64,000 nt of DNA from Nicotiana tabacum (Eukaryota; Streptophyta; Magnoliopsida; Solanales; Solanaceae): positions 48,617,348 through 48,681,347 of the forward strand of contig NC_134102.1 in NCBI RefSeq assembly GCF_000715075.1, written 5' to 3'. Numbering within the stretch: the stretch's first letter is position 1; the number at the start of each line of letters is the position of its first letter. Position numbers and translations under genes: made by a program. Positions 55,146 through 64,000 of this stretch are shown in pieces. The notes beneath the pieces were generated by a model. It saw only the letters and a program-made list of their open reading frames with translations, was not told the DNA's origin and ran no database searches.

Positions 55146-56866
55146 TGTTACATCCCGTACCGTAGCATTAGGATGTGCCGTAGTAAATCCACATGAGTTC
55201 GAAGGGATTATGTCTATTAGGAGGTTATAGAGGGTTTAAGACATTATTATTATGAGACCCTGTAAGTTTACAACCTTGATACCGTTAGATATTATGTTAG
55301 TGTGGTATTTTTTTTTAAGTGGAGTATTTTAGTAAAAGTTTTATAAGTATAATTTTGGATAGTTACCATTATTACTATTTTCGGATATGGTAAATTATAC
55401 ACATTGTATGAGAAAGTTTATAAATAAGATTTTTTTTTATTGAAAAAAAAAATAGAAGTTATTTTCTCACAAAAGAAGGTTATGTTTTTACCATTTTTAG
55501 AATTAAGCGTACGAAAATTTGTACTCTTTATACGAGATTAGCAGAATTAAAAGTTGAGAAAATATATGTATTTTTACATGGATGTTTTAGCGAAATAATA
55601 GTGTATGTATTGATTTTATATGGTACCACGATTTATTATTTTAATATTATAATAGTAGTACTTTAGGATGAGGACAAGACTATCTTTGAGGTTTTAAGTG
55701 CTTATGATATTTATAACAAGTGATAAGTAAGTGCCATGAAGGATAAAGGGTAAACGAATCAAAGAAAATAAGTTTCGTTGAAGGTTGTCGATTTAGGATA
55801 AAATACGGTCCGAGCCATAGTACCCGGTATTTATGGACTAGTGCTATATAAGGCACCCCATGACCAAAACAGTAGGATACGTAAAGTGTATTAAAAGTGA
55901 ATAGTATTTTAAGTAATTTGAGATAATTTCTGATTACGTGGATAATCAGGTAATTATTAATTTTAGTGGGAGATTAACACTTAATTAAGATAACTGGTGG
56001 TCTATTGTTGAAAACGGATAACCACCCACGTGGCATTAAGCCACCCCATGAGTGGCGACTCTTAAGTCATTATAATAGGTGGCAAAATTAGAGATATGGG
56101 ATTTGGCATGCATAAGAAACGTAAGTCACATATTTATTCCATTCTTAAAGAAAGGGTTAAATGTACCTTTTTAGGGATTACAGAATGCTTTGTTCACCTA
56201 AATCATTACCTACTATATATAACCCCGTTAAAGTACACTTCAAAATTCCATATTCAATTGCAACACTACCTTTCACCCTCTAGCTCTAACCGGTATAACC
56301 TTTCTCAATAATATCATACGGATTTTTCCCTACTTCAATCCGTCATTACGCATTATCGCAATCAACGGTGTTAAAGGGATTGTTAAGAGAATCGGTTCAG
56401 GTATGTTAATGCTAATCCTTCTTTCCTTTTTGGTATGATCCAAGAAATGATACGTAAACCTAATGATATTCCATAAGTGGTTTTACTCTTAGCACTTAAG
56501 GATGTCTATATTATTCATTCCCATAAAGTGATATTCAAGCATGTCTAAATATGTATCTAGTTCCCTATTGAGGTGTTTGATAAAGATGTTAATGTTTATA
56601 ATATAGTGATACATGTACATGTATCTTCATGTATTTACCACCGATCTACGGCCGGTCGGGCAGTCATACATTTACCACCGAGCTACGGCTGGTTGGACAG
56701 TTACATATTTACCACCGAACTACGGCCGGTCTGGCAGTCATGCATTTACCACCGAGCTACGGCCGGTTGGGCAATTACACATTTACTACCGAGTTACGGT
56801 CGATCGGGCAGTCATGCATTTACCACCTCGCTATGGCCGGTCGGGCAGTTACCATTGATCAGTTGG
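55146..56866 (+). repeat. 3' LTR of element F, truncated by element G
   Basis: Matches the 5' LTR from its TG to the end of the minisatellite, then stops at GATCAGTTGG, where G begins. It lacks 122 bp present in the 5' LTR between two CCGGTA sites. The 37-bp array recurs at 56637-56860. Confidence 0.85.
56637..56860. repeat. 37-bp minisatellite in F 3' LTR
   Basis: About six units equivalent to 53795-54040, with its own substitutions. Spurious ORFs cross it in all three plus frames. Confidence 0.9.
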
Positions 56867-59394
56867 TGTCACACCCCGAACCTAGGAGCGAGACAAGCAC
56901 CCCGTGCCTCACCTAACCTGGCGTACCAAATTGCGACTAAGGGACTCTGAACACATAATGTCATACTTTGGCCATGGGGCCACCTTGCAAGACAATTTGC
57001 GAAGCAAAATATAAAACTGAATGGAAACTAGCACTAACTAAATATCAATATAAAGCTAGGCCGACAAGGCCGTCATAGCTACTACAGCTGACAAACCACC
57101 AATTTATACAAACCCAACATACTGCACTAACCAACAAGATATGCCTACAAGCCTCTACTGATAGATGTACTGTGATCGGAACAGGGCCCCGACCTACCCA
57201 TAACATATATACAGATATACATAAGATGTACAGAAAACTCTAGTCCTGGCAACTCCGAAAGACGTGGAGCTTACCGATCAGGCGGAACTCGGGAAACACC
57301 TACTGAGGAGGTCTACCCGTCTGTCTGTCTGAACCTGCACGCATGAAATGCAGCGCCCCCAAAAAGGGACGTCAGTACGAAATAATGTACCGAGTATGTA
57401 AGGCAATAAAATAACTGAAATCTGAAACTGAACTGATAATATGATAACTGAAATTAACTGGGAGTCAAAGATGATCTGGAGATATACTTACCTGCTGATA
57501 CTGACTCAACTCCTTCAATATAGTAAGTAAAATAATTGTACGGCCTTATAAGGCTCGGTATATATAACTGCTCTGCCATAGTAGGCTCGCTTATAGGCGC
57601 TCGGCCATACTAGGCTATGTATCTCGACCATGCTGGGCTCGCTCATAGGCGCTCGGCCACAGTAGGCTCGGTATATAACTTTCCATCTGATCAGAGGTTG
57701 CCCAATAGGGGCCTGCCCATCGATTATAGCTCGATGGTAATGAAAATACTGTAATACTGTATATATAGGCTTGCTGCTCTCTTGACTGAAAGAAGACAAT
57801 ACTAAAATTGAATATAGAGTCTCGATAAGGAATAATATTGTAACTTATGAGACTAGAATAGTGTGAATAAATTCATGAATATGAACTTCTCTTTTTGTCT
57901 CATTACTAACACATGTAGCTACGAGATCATGCCAAAATGAAGGAAGGCTTAGCCTTAACATACCTTATCACAATCTTTTCAATCACCAAGTTGAACTCAC
58001 CTCTTCGCACCTTAATCTACAAGAATGATAATAATACTATCGTTAAGTTACGAAAGGTACAACTATCGCACAACGAACGACAAACCTATTTTGTATTAAA
58101 ACGGGCAGCATCTCCCTTATAATATGCCCTTCCTCCAACTTCAAGATAACACCAACAATACAAGGACAGAACAATAACAACATATATACATCATTTTCCA
58201 GCCCTATATACACCATCAAATACTACAAAACAGCCCAACACACCCCAATCTCTTCGTACACAAAACGACCACCGTAGTAGTGTCAAACGACCCGAAAATG
58301 TTATGACGAACGACCAGCCAACCACCCTACATTTATATGGTGTTTATAAACCCCCTTCCTCCTCCAAAACTCCACAAAATAGTAATAAAACACGCAGCCC
58401 AACAGCATCACAAAACAGTCCACAAAACAGTCCGCTACAAGTGAATAACTCGAACTCACGGCTTCCGATCACCGTCCCGTGAGTTCTTACAAGTATAGAA
58501 CGACTTACCATGAATTTACAGCAGAAAAAATGGATGAAAGAGAGCAGTAAACTCACCTTATTTGTTGGATAACTCAGCTCCTATCTTGGTTCTTCAAACT
58601 CTAAGTTTTACCTCCAATTGGAACTTGAAAGGGAGAGAAAATCAATTAGGGTTTGTGGGAAATTTTTGGGAGGATTGTTTGCAGAGCTTATGTCTGGTTA
58701 TTATGCTCTATTTTAAGTCTAATATATGAATAAAATAGGCCCTTAAAAGGCCTCTTTGGACGACCCGAAATGGCCCATTTTTGGGCTTTCATTTAAGCAA
58801 GTAGGTGACACACCTACTTGTCACCTAGCAGCTTGCGCAGTATCGCAAAAATGCACATATCTCTCTACTCCGATGTCGTATTGACAAATGGTTTAATGCG
58901 TTGGAAAACAGACTCATAGATATTTAATTGGATGGGTGGAACACACCATAACTCTAAGTATATTGGGAGAAAATTGCAGTTACATTTGACCCAAAGTTTC
59001 AGTAAAACTTATGAATGTAACTTGTGATGACTTTCATCGACTTTTGTTCCACAACTCGCTTGACTTAAAAACATAACACACGGATGTAATATGACTAATA
59101 TAAATCATAACATAATCTCTTTATCATGTTAATCACCCTAGTCTCACCCCAAAGGTACATGTTATAACATTCCCAACTTGTCGACTTTCGATGAAACATT
59201 GTTTTATTTAATTGCTTTAGCTTCTGAACTGTCCAACCCTCTTTGTACTTGTTGTTCATGATCTTCAATATTTGTAACCTCAGAGGTAACATGATTAACT
59301 TACTTTATATACTTTTAAATATTATCTCATTTTTTTTGTCCTACATTAGTTTGCTTACGACGCATTTTTACATACGAAAATATAGGGTGTAACA
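56867..59394 (-). repeat. 3' LTR of chromovirus G
   Basis: 2528 bp from TGTTACACCC (59394) to TTCGGGGTGTGACA (56867) on the minus strand. It holds a 9-bp-stem palindrome (58799-58819), an AT-rich possible TATA box near 58720, imperfect GCTCGGCC...AGTAGGCTCG repeats (57545-57700), and the hairpin with GGTACATTATTTCGTAC near 57377-57395 followed by GACGTCCC. The left flank is F. Confidence 0.88.
57545..57700. repeat. Imperfect repeats in LTR G
   Basis: Units of the form CATAGTAGGCTCG(C/G)TTATA followed by GGCGCTCGGC recur about four times at irregular spacing, at a comparable LTR position to the arrays in F and A. Confidence 0.6.
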
Positions 59395-59625
59395 TCACTC
59401 CCCCCTTGGGAACATTCGTCCTCGAATGTTTACTCTTGGAGACTTTGGAAACTTTTTCCAGAGTATCCTTGGTACACTAGGTTAAAACCAACCTGCACGT
59501 AGCCAAAAACATACTATGCATGCCACACATGGCCAATCTTTATAAATAGCAGCAATTTGCCTCACCGACCGTAAATCATAAATATTGAAAGTGAAAAATA
59601 AAAGCTTACCTGATGACCTGCTAGC
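59395..59625 (-). other. 3' UTR, hairpin and polypurine tract of G
   Basis: Directly before the LTR the minus strand reads AAGGGGGGAGTGA (59395-59407). Before it is the palindrome AACATTCGAGGACGAATGTT (59411-59430). The remaining 195 bp to the integrase stop has no ORF. Confidence 0.8.
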
Positions 59626-61071
59626 CTACATAGAGCTATGTTGTAGCGTCCCATCTCGAACCATATCTTCATTTTGAAATAGGTGGGGGTATTTAGACTT
59701 CATTTCTTCCTCCGATTCCCACGTCATCTCTTCTACATTCTTGCTCCTCCATAAAACCTTTACGGAAGCTACCTCCTTATTTCGTAGATTGCGGATTTGT
59801 CGGTCTAGGATGGCAACTGGAATTTCCTCGTATGACAAGTCCTCTGTAATCTGTACATCATCTGTGGGCACCACTCGGGTAGGATCACCAATGCACTTCC
59901 GTAGCATAGATACGTGAAAAACCGGATGGACAGACTCCAATTCTGAGGGCAACTCTAACTCATAAGCTAGTTGGCCCACTCTCCGAATGATCCTATAAGG
60001 CCCAATATACCGTGGGCTAAGCTTTCCTTTCTTGCCAAACCTCATCACGCCCTTTATAGGTGATACCTTTAAGAATACCCAGTCATTAATCCTGAACTCT
60101 AAGTCTCGTCGCCGCACGTCAAAATATGACTTCTGACGACTCTGAGCTGTCAACAGTCGCTCCCGGATAACCTTTACTTTCTCTATGGCCTGCTGAACCA
60201 GGTCTGGCCCATGTAACCCAGATTCTCCAACATCAAACCACCCTATAGGAGATCTGCACTTACGCCCATACAAAGCCTCGTACGGAGCCATCTGGATACT
60301 GGAGTGGTAACTGTTATTATATGCAAACTCGATAAGAGGTAGATGTTCATCCCAACTTCTTTTAAAATCCAACACACATACTCGTAACATATCCTCGAGC
60401 GTCTGAATTGTGCGCTCGGCTTGTCCATCAGTCTGTGGATGAAAAGCTGTGCTGAGATTCACCTGAGTCCCTAGACCTCTCTGAAATGACCTCCAAAAAT
60501 GTGCTGTAAACTGAGCCCCACGGTCAGATATAATAGAAACTGGTACTCCGTGTAGCCGCACTATCTCCTTAATATATAACTTTGCATAATCTTCTGCTGT
60601 ATATGTAGATCTGACCGGTAGGAAGTGAGCTGATTTCGTGAGCCTATTGACTATCACCCATATGGAATCGAACTTACGATTAGAACGAGGTAAACCCATG
60701 ATAAAGTCCATGTTTATCGCCTCCCATTTCCATGTCGGGATCTCTATAGTCTGCATTAGCCCTCCGGGCTTCTGGTGTTCTACCTTCACTTGCTGGCAAC
60801 TAGTACATTGGGCGACAAACTCAGCAATGTTCTTCTTCATATCATTCCACCAGTACATATCCTTAATGTCATGATACATCTTCGTCGATCCAGGGTGGAT
60901 GGAATACCATGAATAATGTGCCTCTGACATAATCCTGTCTCGTAGCCCTGCTACATCTGGAACACACAAACGACCCTTGTATCTGAGAACCCCATCTCCC
61001 TTGAGCTCTAACAATGGCTTCTTCTGCTGCGGAACTCGCTCTCTCAACTCGACCAACTCTGGGTCCTCGTA
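59626..61071 (-). CDS. Integrase with C-terminal chromodomain, chromovirus G
   Basis: Inserts the DNA copy; the chromodomain is thought to steer insertion to marked chromatin. Numbering from the Met at 61056: zinc domain with H47/H54 and C84-x2-C87; catalytic core D117 (INMDFIMGLP), D178 (IISDRGAQF) and E214 (DGQAERTIQ), the last two 35 residues apart as expected. The GPY/F-type block SPRYIGPYRI is near residue 350. A group II chromodomain-like end spans about 405-455, with YEEIPVAILDRQIRNLR and VLWRSKNVEEMTWE. Sequence continues in frame upstream as YEDPELVEL after the TAG at 61074-61072, so this is the second half of one polyprotein, and the Met is not necessarily a real start. Confidence 0.9.
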   Translation of the reverse strand, partial: YEDPELVELRERVPQQKKPLLELKGDGVLRYKGRLCVPDVAGLRDRIMSEAHYSWYSIHPGSTKMYHDIKDMYWWNDMKKNIAEFVAQCTSCQQVKVEHQKPGGLMQTIEIPTWKWEAINMDFIMGLPRSNRKFDSIWVIVNRLTKSAHFLPVRSTYTAEDYAKLYIKEIVRLHGVPVSIISDRGAQFTAHFWRSFQRGLGTQVNLSTAFHPQTDGQAERTIQTLEDMLRVCVLDFKRSWDEHLPLIEFAYNNSYHSSIQMAPYEALYGRKCRSPIGWFDVGESGLHGPDLVQQAIEKVKVIRERLLTAQSRQKSYFDVRRRDLEFRINDWVFLKVSPIKGVMRFGKKGKLSPRYIGPYRIIRRVGQLAYELELPSELESVHPVFHVSMLRKCIGDPTRVVPTDDVQITEDLSYEEIPVAILDRQIRNLRNKEVASVKVLWRSKNVEEMTWESEEEMKSKYPHLFQNEDMVRDGTLQHSSM

Positions 61072-61074
61072 CTA
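61072..61074 (-). other. In-frame TAG between RNase H and integrase of G
   Basis: The minus-strand codons read GAA AGG TAG TAC GAG, where relatives have a Gln codon (CAG) in place of TAG. A single C-to-T change explains it. No other break is seen in the visible polyprotein. Confidence 0.85.
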
Positions 61075-64000
61075 CCTTTCCTTGACTTCAGCTATGAGGG
61101 ATGATTTTGCAGTGTTTTGGATTACAACTCCACCATCCTCAGAATCTACTAACCGAACCCCCAACGAAGCCAATTGATGAATATCTCTAGCTAATTGTCT
61201 TTTCTCGGGCTCTACATGTGCTAAGCTACCCATAGATCGGCGACTTAAGGCATCTGCTACAACATTAGCTTTCCCTGGATGGTAGAGAATGTTAACATCG
61301 TAATCTTTCAATAACTCAAGCCATCGCCTCTGTCGCAAATTCAACTCTTTCTTCTTGAAAATATATTGTAGGCTTTTATGATCAGTAAATATATCAACAT
61401 GAACACCATATAAATAATGCCGCCATATCTTAAGTGCATGGACAACCGCAGCTAACTCGAGGTCGTGGGTCGGATAATTCCTCTCGTGCTTCCTCAACTG
61501 CCTTGAAGCATATGCAATTACCTTCCCATGTTGCATCAGGACACATCCTAACCCGACACCTGATGCATCATAATACACGGCATAACCCTCTAGACCCTCT
61601 GGAAGTGTTAGAACTGGAGCTGAGGTCAACTTGTTCTTAAGCTCTTGGAAACTCCGCTCACAAGCCTCTGTCCATTGAAACTTAGTTTCTTTCTGTGTCA
61701 ACTTCGTCAATGGTGCCGAAAGGGAAGAAAAACCCTCTACGAACCTCCGATAGTATCCTGCTAAGCCTAGAAAGCTACGAACCTCTGTCGGAGTGGTAGG
61801 TCTAGGCCAAGATTTCACGGCCTCAATCTTCTGAGTGTCCACCTTTATCCCTTCATCTGATACAATATGCCCCAAGAATGCTACAGACTTCAACCAGAAC
61901 TCACATTTAGAAAACTTAGCATACAACTTACGATCACGGAGGGTTTGGAGTACCGCTCGCAGGTGGTCCGCATGCTCATCCTCTGAACAGGAATAAACCA
62001 GAATATCATCACTAAATACTATCACGAACAGATCTAAAAATGGCCGGAATAGGCTATTCATCAAGTCCATAAATACAGCGGGTGCATTAGTCAACCCGAA
62101 GGACATGACAAGGAACTCGAAGTGGCCATATCGGGTCCTGAAGGCTGTCTTCGGAATATCTTTTTCCCGAACTCTGACCTGGTGGTACCCCGACCTCAAA
62201 TCAATCTTGGAAAAGCATCTAGCTCCCTGCAACTGATCAAACAAGTCATCGATCCTTGGAAGTGGATACTTATTCTTAATAGTTACCTTGTTCAACTGCC
62301 TATAATCGATACACATCCTCAGCGAGCCGTCTTTCTTCCGCACAAATAGTACCGGTGCACCCCAAGGTGAGGTACTGGGCCTAATGTAACCTTTCTCCAG
62401 CAAATCTTTTAACTGCTCCTTCAACTCCTTCAATTCGGCAGGTGCCATTCTATACGGAGGGACGGATATTGGTTGAGTTCCTGGAAGCAAATCGATGCTA
62501 AAATCAATCTCTCGCTCTGGAGGAATACCTGGAAGCTCATCTGGAAACACATCTGCATACTCTTTGACTATGGGAATAGACTGAAGTGTAGGTATCTCAG
62601 CATCTGCATCTCTAACTCGCACAATATGATAAATGCACCCTTTTGCGATCATTTTCCTCGCCTTCAGATAGGAAATAAACCTACCTCTGGGTGTTGGTGT
62701 ATTACCTACCCATTCAAGGACTGGCTCACCCGGAAAATGAAATTTGGCTACCTTTGCTCGGCAATCAACTGTGGCATAGCAAGCTGTCAACCAGTCCATG
62801 CCCATGATAGCATCAAAGTCCATCATCTCTAGCTCAACTAGGTCAGCTGAGGTCTGACGACTACAAATTGTCACCGTACAACCTCGGTAAACCCGTCTAG
62901 CAATAATCAATTCTCCGACCGGTGTAGATACCGCAAAAGGATCACTTAGTATTTCAGGCACTATACCAAACTTCCTCGCGACAAATGGGGTAATATACGA
63001 TAAAGTAGATCCTGGGTCTATCAAAGCATAAGCATCGTGAGAGCAAATGGTTAATATACCTGTCACAACGTCTGGTGAAGACTCCTGGTCCTGTCGACCC
63101 GCTAAAGCATAGATACGGTTCTGATTACCACTTGAACTGGAACCTCTACCTCTGCCTCGACCTCTACCAACCGAAGACTGAGACTCACGCCTTGAAGGAT
63201 GCACGGACATAGACGATCCTGTTGCTGAACTCGCTGGTTGTGCCATTCCCCCAGAATCTCTATTTGGGCAATCTCGCATCATATGCCCCGGACGCCCACA
63301 TGTATAACAAGCATCAGAACCTGCTCGGCATTGACCCAAGTGTCCTCTACCACAGATGTCACACCGCGGAGGAAATGACCATGTCTGCGCAGAACCTCGT
63401 TGTCGCTGCAAACCCGACGCCCGTGAGCTCTCACCTGGTCCTGACTGAGTATAGCGGTCATACCCGTAACCCTGTAACTGAGGTGGCGGAGGCCTAGGTG
63501 GCCGTCTGAAGTACTGGGTCCTATAACTACCCTGATATTGCTCCTGAGACCTGGGAAATCTCATCCTCTTACGTTGCCCTTGCTCAGCCCTCTCTGTACC
63601 CTGCTGCCGACGCCTACCCCTTTCTATATTCTGGGCGAATGCCTGAATCCGGGAGATATCCATACTATCCTGCAATGCAGCGGTGGCACATGCCTCGGTT
63701 AACTCTGGGGCTAACCCTGCTATAAACCTGTGAATCCTGTCCCGCATAGTATAAACTATGGATGGTGCATATCTGGCCAATGAGTCAAAACGGAGACTAT
63801 ACTCTCGAACACTCATATTACCCTGCTTGAGGGCTAGAAACTGATCGACTCGAGCCTGTCGGATCTCCCGCGGTAAGTACTGGTCAAGGAAAGCATCTGA
63901 AAAATTCTCCCAAATAGCTGGAGGTGTATCACGTCCCCTGGACCTCTCCCATCCCTCATACCAAAGGATGGCTATATCTCGGAGTCGAAAAGCTGCTAGC
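61072..64000 (-). CDS. Gag-protease-RT-RNase H polyprotein of chromovirus G, 5' end outside window
   Basis: The frame is open from 63999 to a TAG at 61074-61072; the first 61 residues precede the Met at 63816 and are clearly gag ([24 protein letters not shown]). Numbering from that Met: zinc knuckle C170-x2-C-x4-H-x4-C183, preceded by a second C-x2-C-x3-H-x3-C (152-163); protease active site D267 in [14 protein letters not shown] with [12 protein letters not shown] (500-511), [20 protein letters not shown] (559-578) and FSDDILVYS (601-609), where Ser replaces the usual Ile or Val but both Asp remain; RNase H D750, E787, D812 and D855 (VVADALSRR). The stop replaces the Gln of an ERQYEDP block. 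Gag, enzymes and integrase would be one ORF without it. Confidence 0.92.
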   Translation of the reverse strand, partial: LAAFRLRDIAILWYEGWERSRGRDTPPAIWENFSDAFLDQYLPREIRQARVDQFLALKQGNMSVREYSLRFDSLARYAPSIVYTMRDRIHRFIAGLAPELTEACATAALQDSMDISRIQAFAQNIERGRRRQQGTERAEQGQRKRMRFPRSQEQYQGSYRTQYFRRPPRPPPPQLQGYGYDRYTQSGPGESSRASGLQRQRGSAQTWSFPPRCDICGRGHLGQCRAGSDACYTCGRPGHMMRDCPNRDSGGMAQPASSATGSSMSVHPSRRESQSSVGRGRGRGRGSSSSGNQNRIYALAGRQDQESSPDVVTGILTICSHDAYALIDPGSTLSYITPFVARKFGIVPEILSDPFAVSTPVGELIIARRVYRGCTVTICSRQTSADLVELEMMDFDAIMGMDWLTACYATVDCRAKVAKFHFPGEPVLEWVGNTPTPRGRFISYLKARKMIAKGCIYHIVRVRDADAEIPTLQSIPIVKEYADVFPDELPGIPPEREIDFSIDLLPGTQPISVPPYRMAPAELKELKEQLKDLLEKGYIRPSTSPWGAPVLFVRKKDGSLRMCIDYRQLNKVTIKNKYPLPRIDDLFDQLQGARCFSKIDLRSGYHQVRVREKDIPKTAFRTRYGHFEFLVMSFGLTNAPAVFMDLMNSLFRPFLDLFVIVFSDDILVYSCSEDEHADHLRAVLQTLRDRKLYAKFSKCEFWLKSVAFLGHIVSDEGIKVDTQKIEAVKSWPRPTTPTEVRSFLGLAGYYRRFVEGFSSLSAPLTKLTQKETKFQWTEACERSFQELKNKLTSAPVLTLPEGLEGYAVYYDASGVGLGCVLMQHGKVIAYASRQLRKHERNYPTHDLELAAVVHALKIWRHYLYGVHVDIFTDHKSLQYIFKKKELNLRQRRWLELLKDYDVNILYHPGKANVVADALSRRSMGSLAHVEPEKRQLARDIHQLASLGVRLVDSEDGGVVIQNTAKSSLIAEVKER

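Larger units (their letters stand above)
52203..56866 (+). mobile_element. Non-autonomous chromovirus-derived element F
   Basis: Two direct LTR copies (52203-54671 and 55146-56866, the second cut by G) flank a 474-bp internal region. That region begins with a TGGTATCAGAGC primer-binding site and ends with a purine tract abutting the second LTR. No gag, protease, RT or integrase is present. The purine tract and a hairpin before it match element G almost base for base, so G-like elements could supply proteins in trans; this is inference. Confidence 0.85.
56867..64000 (-). mobile_element. Chromovirus G (Tekay/Del-like), nearly intact, 5' end beyond window
   Basis: On the minus strand: gag-protease-RT-RNase H (from the window edge to 61072), integrase with chromodomain (to 59626), a hairpin and polypurine tract, and a 2.5-kb 3' LTR (59394-56867). 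All catalytic residues I can check are present, and one TAG is the only break in 1458 codons. It sits in the 3' LTR of F, so it is younger than F and A. Confidence 0.9.

Noticed and set aside
57515..57799. Minus-strand ORF of 94 residues in LTR G
   Set aside because: It crosses the irregular GCTCGGCC repeats of the LTR and shows no domain.
61072..61074. TAG as programmed readthrough between RNase H and integrase
   Set aside because: I see no reason to prefer it over a single C-to-T mutation; related elements have Gln here, and readthrough in this lineage is normally discussed at gag-pol, not before integrase.

Overview
This window looks like plant nuclear heterochromatin made of nested LTR retrotransposons. 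The families recognised (Tat/Ogre, Athila-like and Tekay/Del-type chromoviruses, with Solanaceae-like LTR ends and an ORF1 I associate with tobacco) suggest Nicotiana or a close relative; the species is an inference. I see no credible cellular gene, no rRNA or tRNA gene and no CRISPR array in 64 kb. Almost every coding remnant is retroelement gag, protease, RT, RNase H or integrase, and nearly all are broken by stops, frameshifts or deletions.

Layout. (1) 1-16229, minus strand: two Tat/Ogre-type elements in tandem that share one 3.1-kb LTR (3396-6483). On its right is a polypurine tract, a 3' UTR full of repeats, and integrase, archaeal-type RNase H, RT, G-patch, protease and gag remnants (8241-15218). 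On its left is a primer-binding site and a broken ORF1 (96-2155). (2) 16230-20059, plus: an Athila-like copy (family X, element X1) reduced to an LTR piece, a protease piece, a 1.6-kb 3' region and a full LTR. (3) 20060-24209, minus: a deleted chromovirus (C1) with LTR, start of gag, RT and RNase H. (4) 24210-29348: old relics, including decayed integrase, the start of a second Athila-like LTR type (Y) and the 3' end of an Athila-like element. (5) 29349-34255, plus: X-family element D (5' LTR, primer-binding site, start of gag) with a solo chromovirus LTR (30821-33772) inside its leader. (6) 34256-35917, minus: a decayed plant transposon-protein gene. (7) 35918-41104, minus: X-family element E, with gag and protease but no RT or integrase. 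(8) 41105-43348, plus: 3' region and LTR of family Y. (9) 43349-46207: unrecognised sequence, then an LTR fragment (H). (10) 46208-52202, plus: chromovirus A with a 3-kb LTR and a dead gag-pol. (11) 52203-56866, plus: non-autonomous element F, with two long LTRs around only 474 bp. (12) 56867-64000, minus: chromovirus G, the youngest-looking element, whose visible gag-pol is open except for one TAG.

Insertion order can be read at the right end: G lies in the second LTR of F, F lies in the RT of A, and A lies in LTR H. A solo LTR lies in D, and E lies beside the transposon-protein gene. The points I find most interesting are element F with its G-like priming signals and hairpin, the gag-protease-only X family whose two copies stop at the same codon, the shared-LTR Tat tandem, and two features that recur across unrelated LTR families: a cluster of TGCGG/CGCA motifs just upstream of the likely TATA box, and a short minisatellite. 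All coordinates and motifs were read by eye; no alignment or database search was run.
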